A stretch of DNA of 64,000 nucleotides from NCBI GenBank assembly GCA_910578545.1, contig CAJTPT010000001.1:1-64000 (forward strand), written 5' to 3'. A model generated the notes under the pieces. That model did no database searches, was not told where the DNA came from, and worked only from the letters and a program-made list of their open reading frames with translations. Shown in pieces: positions 1-8,091 of this stretch; the stretch's first letter is position 1, and every line of letters starts with the position of its first letter. Both the position numbers and the translations under genes were made by a program. The stretch is from an uncultured Christensenella sp. (GTDB lineage: Bacteria; Bacillota; Clostridia; Christensenellales; Pumilibacteraceae).

Positions 1-34
1 ATTACATTGATGTTGGTTAAGAACCGAAATTACC

Positions 35-84
35 GCAACCCCTTTGTCACTCGCAGGCTCGTGACGTTTCCCCCGAGGGGGACA
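35..84. repeat. Structured dispersed repeat (two consecutive hairpins)
   Basis: Starts GCAACCCCTTTGTC, then an inverted pair GTCAC...GTGAC (46-65) and a second hairpin TCCCCC-GA-GGGGGA up to about 81. A relative with the same order of conserved blocks but different paired bases lies at 31832-31874 on the other strand. It abuts the 60-bp tandem array that follows. Confidence 0.55.
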
Positions 85-280
85 ACAAAGAGGAGTGCAC
101 AACCGAACGCGCCGCGCACTACTCGAGTTCCCACTTGGCGGACAACAAAGAGGACTGCACAACCGAACGCGCCGCGCACTACTCGAGTTCCCACTTGGCG
201 GACAACAAAGAGGATTACACAACCGAACGCACCGCGCACTACTCGGGTTCCCTCATGGGGGACAAAAAAGCGGACTGCGC
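81..280. repeat. 60-bp tandem repeat, three full copies plus a partial fourth
   Basis: Copies begin at 81, 141 and 201 with GACAACAAAGAGGA; a degenerate fourth begins at 261. Copies 1 and 2 are almost identical, copy 3 has several changes. The unit is a multiple of three, so every frame stays open and gives artificial repetitive peptides. No ribosome binding site or other gene-like feature supports translation. The core AAAGAG..GTGCACAA.CGAA also occurs in a dispersed element at 16848-16935. No other feature is seen between the array and base 1 apart from the hairpin repeat. Confidence 0.85.
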
Positions 281-294
281 AGCAATACTAAAGA

Positions 295-498
295 TTAATT
301 CTCTTCGCTTTCGTCGGTTTGGTCGGCAGTCGGTTTTTCGGGCACGACTATGCCGAGCATGACGAGAAACGAGCAAACGGCATTAACTACCGTATTTGCG
401 GCGTCGTCGCCTATTTCCACCCCGAACGCGCCGAGGATGAGAAATATCGCGCCGATCAGCCCGACCCAAAAGCTCGCGTGCTTTATTTTTTCTTTCAT
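295..498 (-). CDS. Phage holin, small two-helix (LC3-like) type
   Basis: A 67-residue protein with a short basic N-terminus (MKEKIKHASFW), a first membrane helix around residues 10-27, a polar turn with an acidic stretch (EIGDDAA), a second hydrophobic helix around residues 35-52 and an acidic tail. This layout and the N-terminal FWVGLIGAIF-type motif match the phage holin family of phi-LC3/phage_holin_1. It would form membrane lesions at the end of a lytic cycle. It is the last gene of the module, 11 bp after the coiled-coil protein gene, and no endolysin follows within the window, which is odd for a lysis cassette. Confidence 0.7.
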   Translation of the reverse strand: MKEKIKHASFWVGLIGAIFLILGAFGVEIGDDAANTVVNAVCSFLVMLGIVVPEKPTADQTDESEEN

Positions 499-509
499 TT
501 ATCCCCCTA

Positions 510-1403
510 TTAAACCCTGCCGTACTTGTCAAGCAAACGGTTATAGTAGTAGTTGGACAGGTGCTGACGATACAGCGAGTGGTTGAGTAGTTCCACCATA
601 GCGTCGTCCTTGTCCATCGAGCCCAAAAACTTGTCCATTGCGTTGTAAATCGCCTTGTACGTTTCGTTAACGCGCTCGGACGGCAGACCGCTCATGCTGT
701 TTTGCTGTTGCTCTATATCGAGCGCCGCTTTGTATAGCGCGTACTCGTCCTTTGCTCTGTCGCTGTCCAGCTTGGCTTGGCTCTTTTTTACCTCGTTGTT
801 ATACTTGAGCACTTCCTGTTCCTTTTTGTCGCGCTCGGTCTTTAGCTCGGTTATGCGCTGATTCAGCTTTGCCGCATACGCGAGGTTAAAGTCGTCAAGC
901 GCCTTTTTCAGTTTGCCGTCGTACGCCGCGATCTCGCCGTCGAGCTCGGCAAGCTTTTTTCCGTAGCTCGACGCGATATCGGCGTTGCGGCTTAGGTACT
1001 CGCGCTCGAGCTCGGCGCGTTCGACCACCGCGATAGACGAGCGCGCAAGCCCGCGGCGCACCACGTCGTTATCCACGGCGCGCACGGCGGAACGGTACTG
1101 CTCGTCGAGTGCGGACACTTCCCCGTCGCGGCTTGTCGCGTACGCGTCGCGTTTATCCGCAAGCGCTTTGTTTTGCGCCTCGACGGAATCCCTGACCGAC
1201 TTTTCGCCTTCCGTCTTGTACGACGACAGCTCGGACTCGGCTGTCTTGCCGAGCGCTTCGTCCGTCGGGCGGTCGTATTCGATTTCGTCGAGCGTGGTTT
1301 TGGGCAGGTCGGTTTTGGTCGCCGACCAACCGGGGGTTTCCAGCTTTTCTATTTCCTTTAACAGCTCGTCGCGCGCGTCGACGGTATCCCTTTTATTTGA
1401 CAT
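510..1403 (-). CDS. Phage coiled-coil structural protein, function unknown
   Basis: A 297-residue, very charged and largely helical protein. Residues about 65-240 are long heptad-like stretches rich in Ala, Glu, Lys and Asp, predicted as coiled coil; the C-terminus is Tyr-rich (about 265-297, with NYYYNRLLDKYGRV). There is no signal peptide or membrane helix. The position between the tail-side structural genes and the terminal holin suggests a virion or ejection-associated protein, as seen for internal proteins of short-tailed phages, but no family is recognised. The start overlaps the upstream 42-residue gene by 11 bp, suggesting translational coupling. Confidence 0.6.
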   Translation of the reverse strand: MSNKRDTVDARDELLKEIEKLETPGWSATKTDLPKTTLDEIEYDRPTDEALGKTAESELSSYKTEGEKSVRDSVEAQNKALADKRDAYATSRDGEVSALDEQYRSAVRAVDNDVVRRGLARSSIAVVERAELEREYLSRNADIASSYGKKLAELDGEIAAYDGKLKKALDDFNLAYAAKLNQRITELKTERDKKEQEVLKYNNEVKKSQAKLDSDRAKDEYALYKAALDIEQQQNSMSGLPSERVNETYKAIYNAMDKFLGSMDKDDAMVELLNHSLYRQHLSNYYYNRLLDKYGRV

Positions 1404-1521
1404 TTTTTTCGTACTTCTCCTTAAATAGATTGTAGCGGTATATGTAGTAGTCTTGCATTATCTCGCGGCAGGTGCGCGTATCGCGTCTGCCGTTTTTGGC
1501 TACGCCGTCGCCGTTGCACAT
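1393..1521 (-). CDS. Small 42-residue phage protein
   Basis: A short gene overlapping both neighbours: its start lies 22 bp inside the end of the BhlA-like holin gene and its end overlaps the start of the next gene by 11 bp. The ATG is preceded by an excellent ribosome binding site (GGAGGCGGAGA). The product has two cysteines (residues 2 and 14), a basic first half and a Tyr-rich second half (QDYYIYRYNLFKEKYEKN). No family is recognised. The tight overlap and strong binding site argue that it is translated. Confidence 0.5.
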   Translation of the reverse strand: MCNGDGVAKNGRRDTRTCREIMQDYYIYRYNLFKEKYEKNVK

Positions 1522-1802
1522 TCTCCGCCTCCGCATTTGGCGCCGCCCTTTGCGGGCGCACGCTTAACTGCGCTCGAGCACAGCGTTTTGGTATCGGTCT
1601 TTATTTCGTCCACTGCCGTTTTTATTTCGTCCGTGTCCGTCTTGACCGCCGACAGAATTCCCAGCCTGTCGCTTAGCGAGCGTATCGTTTTGACGTAGCC
1701 CGCTTCGCGCGCGCGGCTGTCCTTAAGTTCGTAAATGAGCAGTCCGCAAAACAGCACGGCAAATATACCGTTGGCTACTACGAGTGAAATTATCTCGTCC
1801 AT
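1500..1802 (-). CDS. BhlA/UviB-like holin-related protein
   Basis: A 100-residue protein with one N-terminal membrane helix (about residues 5-24), a conserved-looking cytosolic YELKDSRAREAGYVKTI segment, then a coiled coil that contains a short repeat (KTDTDEIKTAVDEIKTDTKT). This is the pattern of the BhlA/UviB family of bacteriocin- and holin-associated proteins common in Clostridia and Bacillus phages. The C-terminal tail carries four cysteines or glycine-cysteine motifs (about residues 75-96), not usual for the family. It sits directly after the 113-residue structural gene and before the 42-residue gene. Confidence 0.7.
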   Translation of the reverse strand: MDEIISLVVANGIFAVLFCGLLIYELKDSRAREAGYVKTIRSLSDRLGILSAVKTDTDEIKTAVDEIKTDTKTLCSSAVKRAPAKGGAKCGGGECATATA

Positions 1803-1824
1803 TAATGTATTTTGACCTCCTTAT

Positions 1825-2166
1825 TTATTCGCCTAAAATTATTGCATACACCCCGGCGACCGGCGGCTGAACGGTAAGCTCGCCCGTGCCCGCAGGTAGG
1901 ATCGTGAACAACGGCGTTTTGTCCTTGCGTAGCAGTTCGCCGTTGAAGTAAATCAACGACGCCCCGCCTGCCGGTACCACGGCAATAACTACGACTTTTC
2001 CGTCCGACGTGACCTCGCCCAATTTGCTGAACGTGCCCTCGACTACCCCGTTGACCGCGCGGCAACCGATTTTACCGACCGTTTTTTGCAGTTTTGCTAT
2101 CGCCGCGGCGTTATCCTCGGTCGCGGCAAGCGCTACCGTTGCTTTATCCATAACTTTTGCCTCCAC
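1825..2166 (-). CDS. Phage structural protein, possible fibre/decoration domain
   Basis: A 113-residue protein. The first third is helical (residues 1-35); the rest alternates short hydrophobic strands and turns (KVVVIAVVPAGG, LIYFNGELL, GELTVQPPVAGVYAIILGE), suggesting a small beta-sandwich. The ATG shares its last base with the stop codon region of the propeller gene, so the two are probably translationally coupled. The position after the gp10-like gene fits a tail-needle, fibre or decoration protein, but the family is not recognised. Confidence 0.55.
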   Translation of the reverse strand: MEAKVMDKATVALAATEDNAAAIAKLQKTVGKIGCRAVNGVVEGTFSKLGEVTSDGKVVVIAVVPAGGASLIYFNGELLRKDKTPLFTILPAGTGELTVQPPVAGVYAIILGE

Positions 2167-3569
2167 TAAAATATCGAATACGTTACTGTAAACGGCGACA
2201 CATTGCAGTCCGCGGCGTCCGCGTCTACCGCCACAGTCATGCGGTAACAGCTTACAAACAGCTTTATTACGTCTGTGCCGTTATCCACGGCGTACGTCGT
2301 TTTTTGCCCGTCGCCGTCGACCGTTACGGAAGCCTGTCCGTCCGACTTTATCATAATGCCGAGAATGCGTTTTTGCTTGTCGGGCGTACCAAAGTCAAAC
2401 GCGGGGCTCTTCCAATGCTTTGGTAGCGGCTCGCCGTAACGCGCTCCGCACTCTGTCATTATCCCTGCGCGGTCTACGTCGCTGCCCATTAGGTAATCCC
2501 TGCCGTTAAACGAGCACGAGTTCATAAACCTTATATCCATGCCGCGGCATATCGTGTACTCGCCCGAGTTCGGGTCGAACGATATAAGCCCGTTAACCTT
2601 GTACTCGGCGGTTTCGCACCCCACCGTTTTGCCGTCGCGGAAGTTCATTTTGCAGGCGAGGAAATACCGCCCGTCATGGTAGGCGCACGCGCAGTCGTCG
2701 TTTGGCACGATCAGACTCTTTAGGTTTTCGAGCACGCGCCGACAGTCGTAGCCGTCAAACACGTACAGTCCGTCCGACGCCAAAAACATAATTACGTTTC
2801 CGCACGTGATAATGCTTGACGGGAATATCCGCCCCGCGGTAACAAACAGATTGACTACGGCAAACTCGCTTTGGTCGCCGTACGCCGTTATCCTGCTGAT
2901 ACCGCGCTCGCGAAAGACGTACAGGTAGCTTCCGAACGACACCACCTTATTGCAATAGCCGCGCTCGTCCAACAGCTCGATAAATCCGCCGCCGTCCGCG
3001 CTTATATCCCAGTTGGTCGGGTCGAGGTTTTTGGAAAAGAACACCTTGAATTTTTCGTCGCGACTTGTCACGAACAACCGCTCGTAATGAAGCGCCATGG
3101 ACGAAACCATCGGGCTGTTTTCGTGCTCGACAAGGTTTCTGCCGTTCCAGGTAAACAGGCGGTGCCCGTCGCACGACAGGAGTATTACGTCCTTGGAATC
3201 GAGTTTGTAGTTGATTACGTCAAACGGCGGATATACCTTTCCGGAAATAAAGACGTGACGGTCGCGCGCGTCGCTCCAATAACAAATCTGACCCGACGGT
3301 ATTTGGTACACGCGCTGTTTTACGTATGTGTTTTCCTCTTCCGAAAAGTAGTTGTATATCCAATACCGTACGGCGTAATTAGGCACCAGCGACTCGTCCT
3401 CTTCTATGCCGTAGCCCGGGCGCAACGCGCCGCTCGACCCGTCAAAGTTGTAGCATTCCGCCGCGACCGAAAGGTCGACGACGCTTCCGTCGTGCTTGTA
3501 ATCGACGGCGCCCAGCTTGTTAGTCCGCCGTCTGTATTTGTTACCGCGCGGTAATCTTTTGGTATACAT
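2166..3569 (-). CDS. Phage beta-propeller head-closure protein, P22 gp10-like
   Basis: A 467-residue protein made of repeated blade-like units of about 40-50 residues with motifs such as GSYLYVFRERGISRI, GNVIMFLASDGLYVFDGY and GRYFLACKMNF. The N-terminus is basic (KRLPRGNKYRRRTNK). This resembles the packaged-DNA stabilisation proteins (gp10) of P22-like phages, which plug the portal below the adaptor. It lies after two small connector-type genes, the expected order. It supports a short-tailed phage, since no tail-tube, tape-measure or baseplate gene follows. Confidence 0.7.
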   Translation of the reverse strand: MYTKRLPRGNKYRRRTNKLGAVDYKHDGSVVDLSVAAECYNFDGSSGALRPGYGIEEDESLVPNYAVRYWIYNYFSEEENTYVKQRVYQIPSGQICYWSDARDRHVFISGKVYPPFDVINYKLDSKDVILLSCDGHRLFTWNGRNLVEHENSPMVSSMALHYERLFVTSRDEKFKVFFSKNLDPTNWDISADGGGFIELLDERGYCNKVVSFGSYLYVFRERGISRITAYGDQSEFAVVNLFVTAGRIFPSSIITCGNVIMFLASDGLYVFDGYDCRRVLENLKSLIVPNDDCACAYHDGRYFLACKMNFRDGKTVGCETAEYKVNGLISFDPNSGEYTICRGMDIRFMNSCSFNGRDYLMGSDVDRAGIMTECGARYGEPLPKHWKSPAFDFGTPDKQKRILGIMIKSDGQASVTVDGDGQKTTYAVDNGTDVIKLFVSCYRMTVAVDADAADCNVSPFTVTYSIF

Positions 3570-3584
3570 GTTCCCCCCTCCCCA

Positions 3585-3968
3585 TTACGTAAGCCTGCGC
3601 GGCGGCGGTACGGAAGCACGCCGCTTTAGTCTGTGCCGCTCGGCTACGTCGTCGTACAGCCCGGCAAAGCAGCTCGCCTCGTCGGTGTGTCCTTTAAACA
3701 GACAGTAGTTGCGCGCGGCAAGGTACGCCGCTGCGTACACGTCCGCCGAGGTGCAATCCACCTGCGCGTCGAGCGTTTCCGACGACTGCACTCCGTTTGT
3801 TTTCGGCTCGGGAAAGTCGGCGGCAACCGTTTTCAGCGCGGATAGCACGGAAGTAAGCATAAGCTTTACCGATGTGTTTTCCTCATGTTCCTCGCTGTTA
3901 AGCGCCGCAAGCGCAACGCTGTCGCCCACAATTTCCGCCGCGGTAAGCGCTATATCTTTTATAAGCAT
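3585..3968 (-). CDS. Putative phage head-tail adaptor
   Basis: A 127-residue, mainly helical protein located after the capsid gene and one small gene, and before the propeller gene. This is the slot of the P22 gp4-like adaptor or HK97 gp6-like connector. The product begins MLIKDIALTAAEIVGDS and has an Ala/Tyr-rich central helix (ADVYAAAYLAARNYCLFKG) like many connector proteins, with an Arg/Pro-rich C-terminus. Assignment rests on position and helical character, not on a firm family match. Confidence 0.55.
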   Translation of the reverse strand: MLIKDIALTAAEIVGDSVALAALNSEEHEENTSVKLMLTSVLSALKTVAADFPEPKTNGVQSSETLDAQVDCTSADVYAAAYLAARNYCLFKGHTDEASCFAGLYDDVAERHRLKRRASVPPPRRLT

Positions 3969-3989
3969 TTTTTATCCCCCCAAACTATG

Positions 3990-4301
3990 CTAAAATCCGC
4001 ACTGAGCGACAATACTGCCGACGGCGGCGTAACGGTTGTTCCGCTCGAGCCGCGCGTTTTGCTCGTCCATTCTCCGCACGATGTCGGCGACGCGCTCGGC
4101 ACGCGTATACAGCACGTGCCGAACGGTGCGCTCGTCCAGCCTGTCGTAAGGCAAAACAAGACACAGCGACGGGGTATCCTTTTTGTTGTGTACCTCGAAC
4201 TTGCCGGTCTTGTAGTTGAGAAACACAAAATATCCGTCGTCAATGCTCTTTAGCCTGCGGCTTATGCCGAACAAATCGTCCTCGACGACTCTGCCGGTCA
4301 A
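3990..4301 (-). CDS. Small phage protein between capsid and adaptor
   Basis: About 103 residues. I chose the TTG at 4301, which overlaps the TGA of the capsid gene (TTGA) and has AAAGGA about 11 bp upstream; a longer frame to 4451 lies wholly inside the capsid gene and is unlikely. Features are a hydrophobic middle (DGYFVFLNYKTGKFEVHN), then a basic C-terminal helix with regularly spaced Arg (DERTVRHVLYTRAERVADIVRR). No family is recognised. Small genes at this position often encode head-completion or capsid-associated proteins. Confidence 0.5.
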   Translation of the reverse strand: MTGRVVEDDLFGISRRLKSIDDGYFVFLNYKTGKFEVHNKKDTPSLCLVLPYDRLDERTVRHVLYTRAERVADIVRRMDEQNARLERNNRYAAVGSIVAQCGF

Positions 4302-5440
4302 CTGCGCGTTATGTCCTTTATCACAGCCTGACCGTTGGGCTTTTGACAAATGAGGTCGCAGTATTTTACGAGTGTGGCGGTAAAAGTCGGCTTGCCCTGG
4401 TTTTGGCGCAGGATCTTGCCGTTTTCTGTTTCGAGGAAGCGCCAGTCGCACAGCTGATGAAGCTTGAACGCCTTGGTGTTGAGCAGGTACATACAGCCCT
4501 CGGGAACAAACCTGTCGTACACAAGCGGCAAGCCGTTGTACGCGAGCGTCTTAAATCCGCCGTCAAGCTCCATCACGTCGATATTGCGCTTAAATGACGA
4601 CATGTAGTCTATGTACGAATACTTGGCTTCCTGCGAGCATGCTATAAAGTCGACGGTAGAGCCCGCGTCGTTTTCCAGCGCGTCGATCGCTTCCTGAATG
4701 GCGATTTCGTCTATGCCCGTGCCGAGCGATTTTTGGTACGGGTTAAGAAATGGGTGCGCGCTCTTTTGTACGCCGTAAATGGTGTCGCCGTTAAACAGCG
4801 CGCCTATGCCCGTTATCTCTTTGTCCTTAGAGCCCTGCACGTACATCTTGTCGCCGACCGAGGGCGTAACGCCGTCGATTGTTACCTGCTTGGTCTTGCG
4901 GTTGACATATGTAATTCTGCCAGTGCCGATCTTACTGCCGCTGCCGCCGTACACGTCGACGACAAGCCCCTCGATTACGTTGCGCACGGTGTCGCAGGCT
5001 AAGCCGCCTTCCAAAGTCGAGAATGTTGCAAGAAGTCCAGACCCGTCGCCGTAAAGCATTCTGCCGAGGTTGAACTTGGACGCGTTGAGTAATCCCTCCA
5101 GCTCGGCGTTGAGCAGATCGGTAAACGCGCCGCGCCCGTCGGAAGACGCCCGTATCGCCTTGTCCGATATTTCGATTTGCCCGTAAAGGTTTTTGAGCGT
5201 GGCGACAAACTGAAGATAGTTATTGCCGTACGCCGCGGGAAGGTCGCCGCTCTCGTCGCCCGCGCCTATACCGCCGTTTATGCCGAATCGCGCCGCCGTG
5301 CGTATTTCCTTGCCCCACACATCGGACGAGGTCTGTTCTATCTTGGACAGCAATGGATTGACTCTCGTGTTGAGTAGGTCGGTCACCGTGCCGAGATATA
5401 CGGTCTTAAGTGCGTTTTCCGCGTTTTGTAATGTTACCAT
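4298..5440 (-). CDS. Phage major capsid protein
   Basis: A 380-residue protein following the scaffold gene. The N-terminal helix region contains NTRVNPLLSKIEQTSSDVWG and a Gly-rich loop (GINGGIGAGDESGDLP); the central region has alternating strand segments (GRITYVNRKTKQVTIDGV), and the C-terminal half contains the YMSSFKRN...KTLAYNGLPLVYD pattern found in P22- and HK97-fold coat proteins of Clostridia prophages. Size and place in the operon fit. The start is the ATG with AAGGAG (TTCTCC on the plus strand) 5-10 bp upstream. A 274-bp bent, repetitive tract precedes the gene. Confidence 0.8.
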   Translation of the reverse strand: MVTLQNAENALKTVYLGTVTDLLNTRVNPLLSKIEQTSSDVWGKEIRTAARFGINGGIGAGDESGDLPAAYGNNYLQFVATLKNLYGQIEISDKAIRASSDGRGAFTDLLNAELEGLLNASKFNLGRMLYGDGSGLLATFSTLEGGLACDTVRNVIEGLVVDVYGGSGSKIGTGRITYVNRKTKQVTIDGVTPSVGDKMYVQGSKDKEITGIGALFNGDTIYGVQKSAHPFLNPYQKSLGTGIDEIAIQEAIDALENDAGSTVDFIACSQEAKYSYIDYMSSFKRNIDVMELDGGFKTLAYNGLPLVYDRFVPEGCMYLLNTKAFKLHQLCDWRFLETENGKILRQNQGKPTFTATLVKYCDLICQKPNGQAVIKDITRS

Positions 5441-5714
5441 GTGTTTTCTCCTTTTTTCTTCGTTTTTGTTTGCTTTTGTGTTTTTTTGTAGTTTTTTCTT
5501 CCTTTTTATTCCATTTTGTTCGTTCCTGTAGTTTTTTCTTCCTTTTTATTCCATTTTGTTCGTTTTCCTTGCTTTCTCTCACCTTTTATTCTTTTTTGTT
5601 TGTTTTTGTAGTTTTTTCTTCGTTTCTATTCCATTTTGTTCGTTCCTGTAGTTTTTTCTTCCTTTTTATTCTTTTTTGTTCTTTTTTGTAGGTATTTATT
5701 CCCTTTTGTCGTTT
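5441..5714. repeat. 40-bp tandem repeat array with phased T-tracts (bent DNA)
   Basis: The array has an exact 40-bp period: the core TGTAGTTTTTTCTT starts at 5487, 5527, 5607 and 5647, with degenerate units at about 5447, 5567 and 5687. Within a unit T-runs recur about every 10 bp, so they lie on the same face of the helix, which predicts strong intrinsic curvature. The plus strand is almost all pyrimidine, so the transcript is purine-rich. The period is not a multiple of three and the minus strand has stops (ATGGAATAA), so it is non-coding. Confidence 0.85.
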
Positions 5715-6245
5715 TTACCTAACGTTGCCGTTAAGCATACTGTCTGCCAACCGCTTTGCCTCGGATAGCGTTTTGGGGCGCTTTGCAGGCACTATAACAG
5801 CCATGCCGCTTGGCGAGCCCACGCTCGGCGATTCGATAAGCCGCGCTTTGTAGCGCGCAATGCACGCGTCCATTACCTCGGGCACTACCGCAAGCAGTTC
5901 GGCGTACACTGCGGCGTTGCGCGCCACTTCGTCCAACACACCGCTATATTCGTCGCGTTTTTGCGAGTTTTCGGGCGGAATATCGCTCTCGATATCGTTA
6001 GGGATATTAGCGTTTTCGCTCGCCGCGTTATCCCCCGTTTGTCCGTCCTCCGACTCGGCTCGTCCGTCCGCTTCCGCCTGCGCGCGCAAGGATTCCAGCT
6101 CCGTTTGTAGCTCTTTTACAAGCTGACAGCGCTTTGTAAACTCGCTCTCGAGCGCGTTGTAGGCGTGAAGTAAATCGTCCGCCGTGTTGAACTTGCCTAT
6201 TTTAGAGACCGATTGCTCGGTTTGTTCTACTTCGTCGTTTTGCAT
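5715..6245 (-). CDS. Phage scaffolding protein
   Basis: A 176-residue acidic protein between portal and capsid genes, the standard place for scaffold. Residues about 20-65 form a helical/coiled-coil region (LLHAYNALESEFTKRCQLVKELQTEL type), residues 65-105 are a disordered Glu/Asp/Asn linker, residues about 110-135 a second helix, and the C-terminus is a basic amphipathic helix (LSEAKRLADSMLNGNVR) like the coat-binding end of scaffold proteins. The AAGGAG-type site lies just upstream. Family membership is inferred from layout and position. Confidence 0.65.
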   Translation of the reverse strand: MQNDEVEQTEQSVSKIGKFNTADDLLHAYNALESEFTKRCQLVKELQTELESLRAQAEADGRAESEDGQTGDNAASENANIPNDIESDIPPENSQKRDEYSGVLDEVARNAAVYAELLAVVPEVMDACIARYKARLIESPSVGSPSGMAVIVPAKRPKTLSEAKRLADSMLNGNVR

Positions 6246-6270
6246 TGTTTAAACTCCTTTTTCTTAATTC

Positions 6271-8091
6271 CTAATCCCGAATTTCAGATCCCGAATTAAT
6301 CATTGCCATGTGCTCTCGGATATGCGCTCTGAGAGAGTCCGCCTTTTTGCCGTCGCACTCGCCGAGCAAATACTTAACGTGCACGTCGACGTGCGTCTTG
6401 TGGTCGTCAAACTCGTCCGGCTTGTACTCGCCGTCCATGTTTTCCTTTTCGGCGCGGCGCATATGCACCTCGGTCATGTCGATATCGCTATCCCAACCGC
6501 CGTAGCCGACGGCGTCCAAAAACCTGTGCTTTGCGGCGTCGCTCATCTTGCCGTCCTCGTCGGACAGTAAGCCCATTTTAAACAGCTCGAACATCATATT
6601 CTGCCGCATGGCGGGCGTGGAAAGCAGTTCGTTGTCGGTGGCAAAAACCACGTCGTCGCTCGATATATCGGAAGCCGACCAACGCACCAGTTCGACCTCG
6701 CCGCTGCTGCCTGCAATGCGCGACAGGCGCGATTCCCTACCGAACTGCTTGTACAGCCTGAGTATGTGCCGCGCAAGCTCGCGCGCCGCTAGCCGCACGT
6801 ACTCGGCGGACAGCGAGAGCCGCGTATCGTCCTGCTCGATAAGCAACTGTAACGCCACGCCGCTCATGCTTGCCGAAACGGCTTCCGACGAGCGCATGAT
6901 TTCGCTTACGCCGCTTATTTGCGTGAACTCTGCAAGCAACCGCATTTCCTCGGCGTCAAAGCTGTTTGGTACTGCGCCGGGATCGACCATGCGCGGCGGC
7001 GTCGAGCCCTGACGGTACACCAAAATCTTGCCCGGCGAAATACCCTCGTCCTCGAGGTTGTCTATGTCCACCGACCCGTCCTCTACCGCCATAACGCCCA
7101 TGGCGAGTCTGTTCATAAACTCATGCTTACGGTTTTTAACGGCATTGTACGCGCGCTGTACGGGAATGGAACGCTCGACGATCGACGAGCCGAAAAAGCA
7201 CCCCGCGTTTACGAGCGACACCTGTTTGACAAACGGGTACGTGCGCTTGCCGTCCGCGCCGTTTACATACGGAAGCTCGCCGTAAAACAAAAGCTCGCCG
7301 TTTGCGACAACCGCATACTCGCCGTTAGACTTATCCGACGACGGCAGAGTAAACCGCTCGATAAGCACAGCGCTGTTGCGCGCGCTCGACACCGACAGCT
7401 TGTTAACCGTGCCGCATGCAGTCAGTCCGCCGCTTAGCTGTGCGGTGCAAAGCCCTATGACGTCGCTGTTTTCGGGCGGTACCGATTTGCCGTACACACG
7501 CTTAATCTCGTCCACGTCCACGCTACGCGCACGAATAATCGAGCGGCAGTCGCACAGGTTTTGCGCAAAGATGTTGTCGGGATAAATCTCGAACGGCGAC
7601 ACGACCGAAGCGCACACGTCGCCCTCGTACACGCCGTCGCCTATCTCCAGCCCGCCGCGCTTATCCCAGCCGACGTAGTAAAAGCTCGTGCCGCAAATCT
7701 CCGACCACATAGTACCCTCTGTCAGCAGTGCGTCCATATTCAGCTTGTCGCACGCCGATGACAAAATCTTTGTCGAGTTTTTGGCGGTCTTTACGTCGCC
7801 GTCGTCCGACGAGAACGGTCGAACGGTAAGCGTCGGTCTTACGGTGTTCAGCTTGGCCTGCCGCGTTTCCACAAGCGACGAGATGTGGTTGAACACCTCG
7901 CGTTCCTGCCAATAGTAGTCGCGCTCGACGTCGGCAATCTCGCCCGACGGTAACGCCGTGCAGTACTGATTGCCCATGTAAAAATTCATGTTGAGCCGCC
8001 ACTGCGTTTCAAACGGACGGCGTGCTTCGGCGCGCTCCAAGTAGTCGTTTTTAACGCTTTCGATAATATCCTCTTTATATTCGCGCTTCAT
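6271..8091 (-). CDS. Phage portal protein, P22-like
   Basis: A 606-residue portal protein, the dodecameric ring through which DNA is packaged and ejected. The N-terminus has the family's WRLNMNFYMGNQY signature near residues 27-40 followed by FNHISSLVETRQAKL. The middle holds the stem/wing region with an NAVKNRKHEFMNRLAMG helix, and the C-terminal third is helical crown region with an acidic tail. The length is typical for P22-like portals. It follows the small zinc-ribbon gene with no gap and precedes the scaffold gene. The TTAATTCCTAATCCCGAATT repeat lies just after its stop. Confidence 0.8.
   Translation of the reverse strand: MKREYKEDIIESVKNDYLERAEARRPFETQWRLNMNFYMGNQYCTALPSGEIADVERDYYWQEREVFNHISSLVETRQAKLNTVRPTLTVRPFSSDDGDVKTAKNSTKILSSACDKLNMDALLTEGTMWSEICGTSFYYVGWDKRGGLEIGDGVYEGDVCASVVSPFEIYPDNIFAQNLCDCRSIIRARSVDVDEIKRVYGKSVPPENSDVIGLCTAQLSGGLTACGTVNKLSVSSARNSAVLIERFTLPSSDKSNGEYAVVANGELLFYGELPYVNGADGKRTYPFVKQVSLVNAGCFFGSSIVERSIPVQRAYNAVKNRKHEFMNRLAMGVMAVEDGSVDIDNLEDEGISPGKILVYRQGSTPPRMVDPGAVPNSFDAEEMRLLAEFTQISGVSEIMRSSEAVSASMSGVALQLLIEQDDTRLSLSAEYVRLAARELARHILRLYKQFGRESRLSRIAGSSGEVELVRWSASDISSDDVVFATDNELLSTPAMRQNMMFELFKMGLLSDEDGKMSDAAKHRFLDAVGYGGWDSDIDMTEVHMRRAEKENMDGEYKPDEFDDHKTHVDVHVKYLLGECDGKKADSLRAHIREHMAMINSGSEIRD

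Noticed and set aside
81..280. CRISPR-like array
   Set aside because: The 60-bp units are contiguous with no unique spacers, and no cas gene is present.
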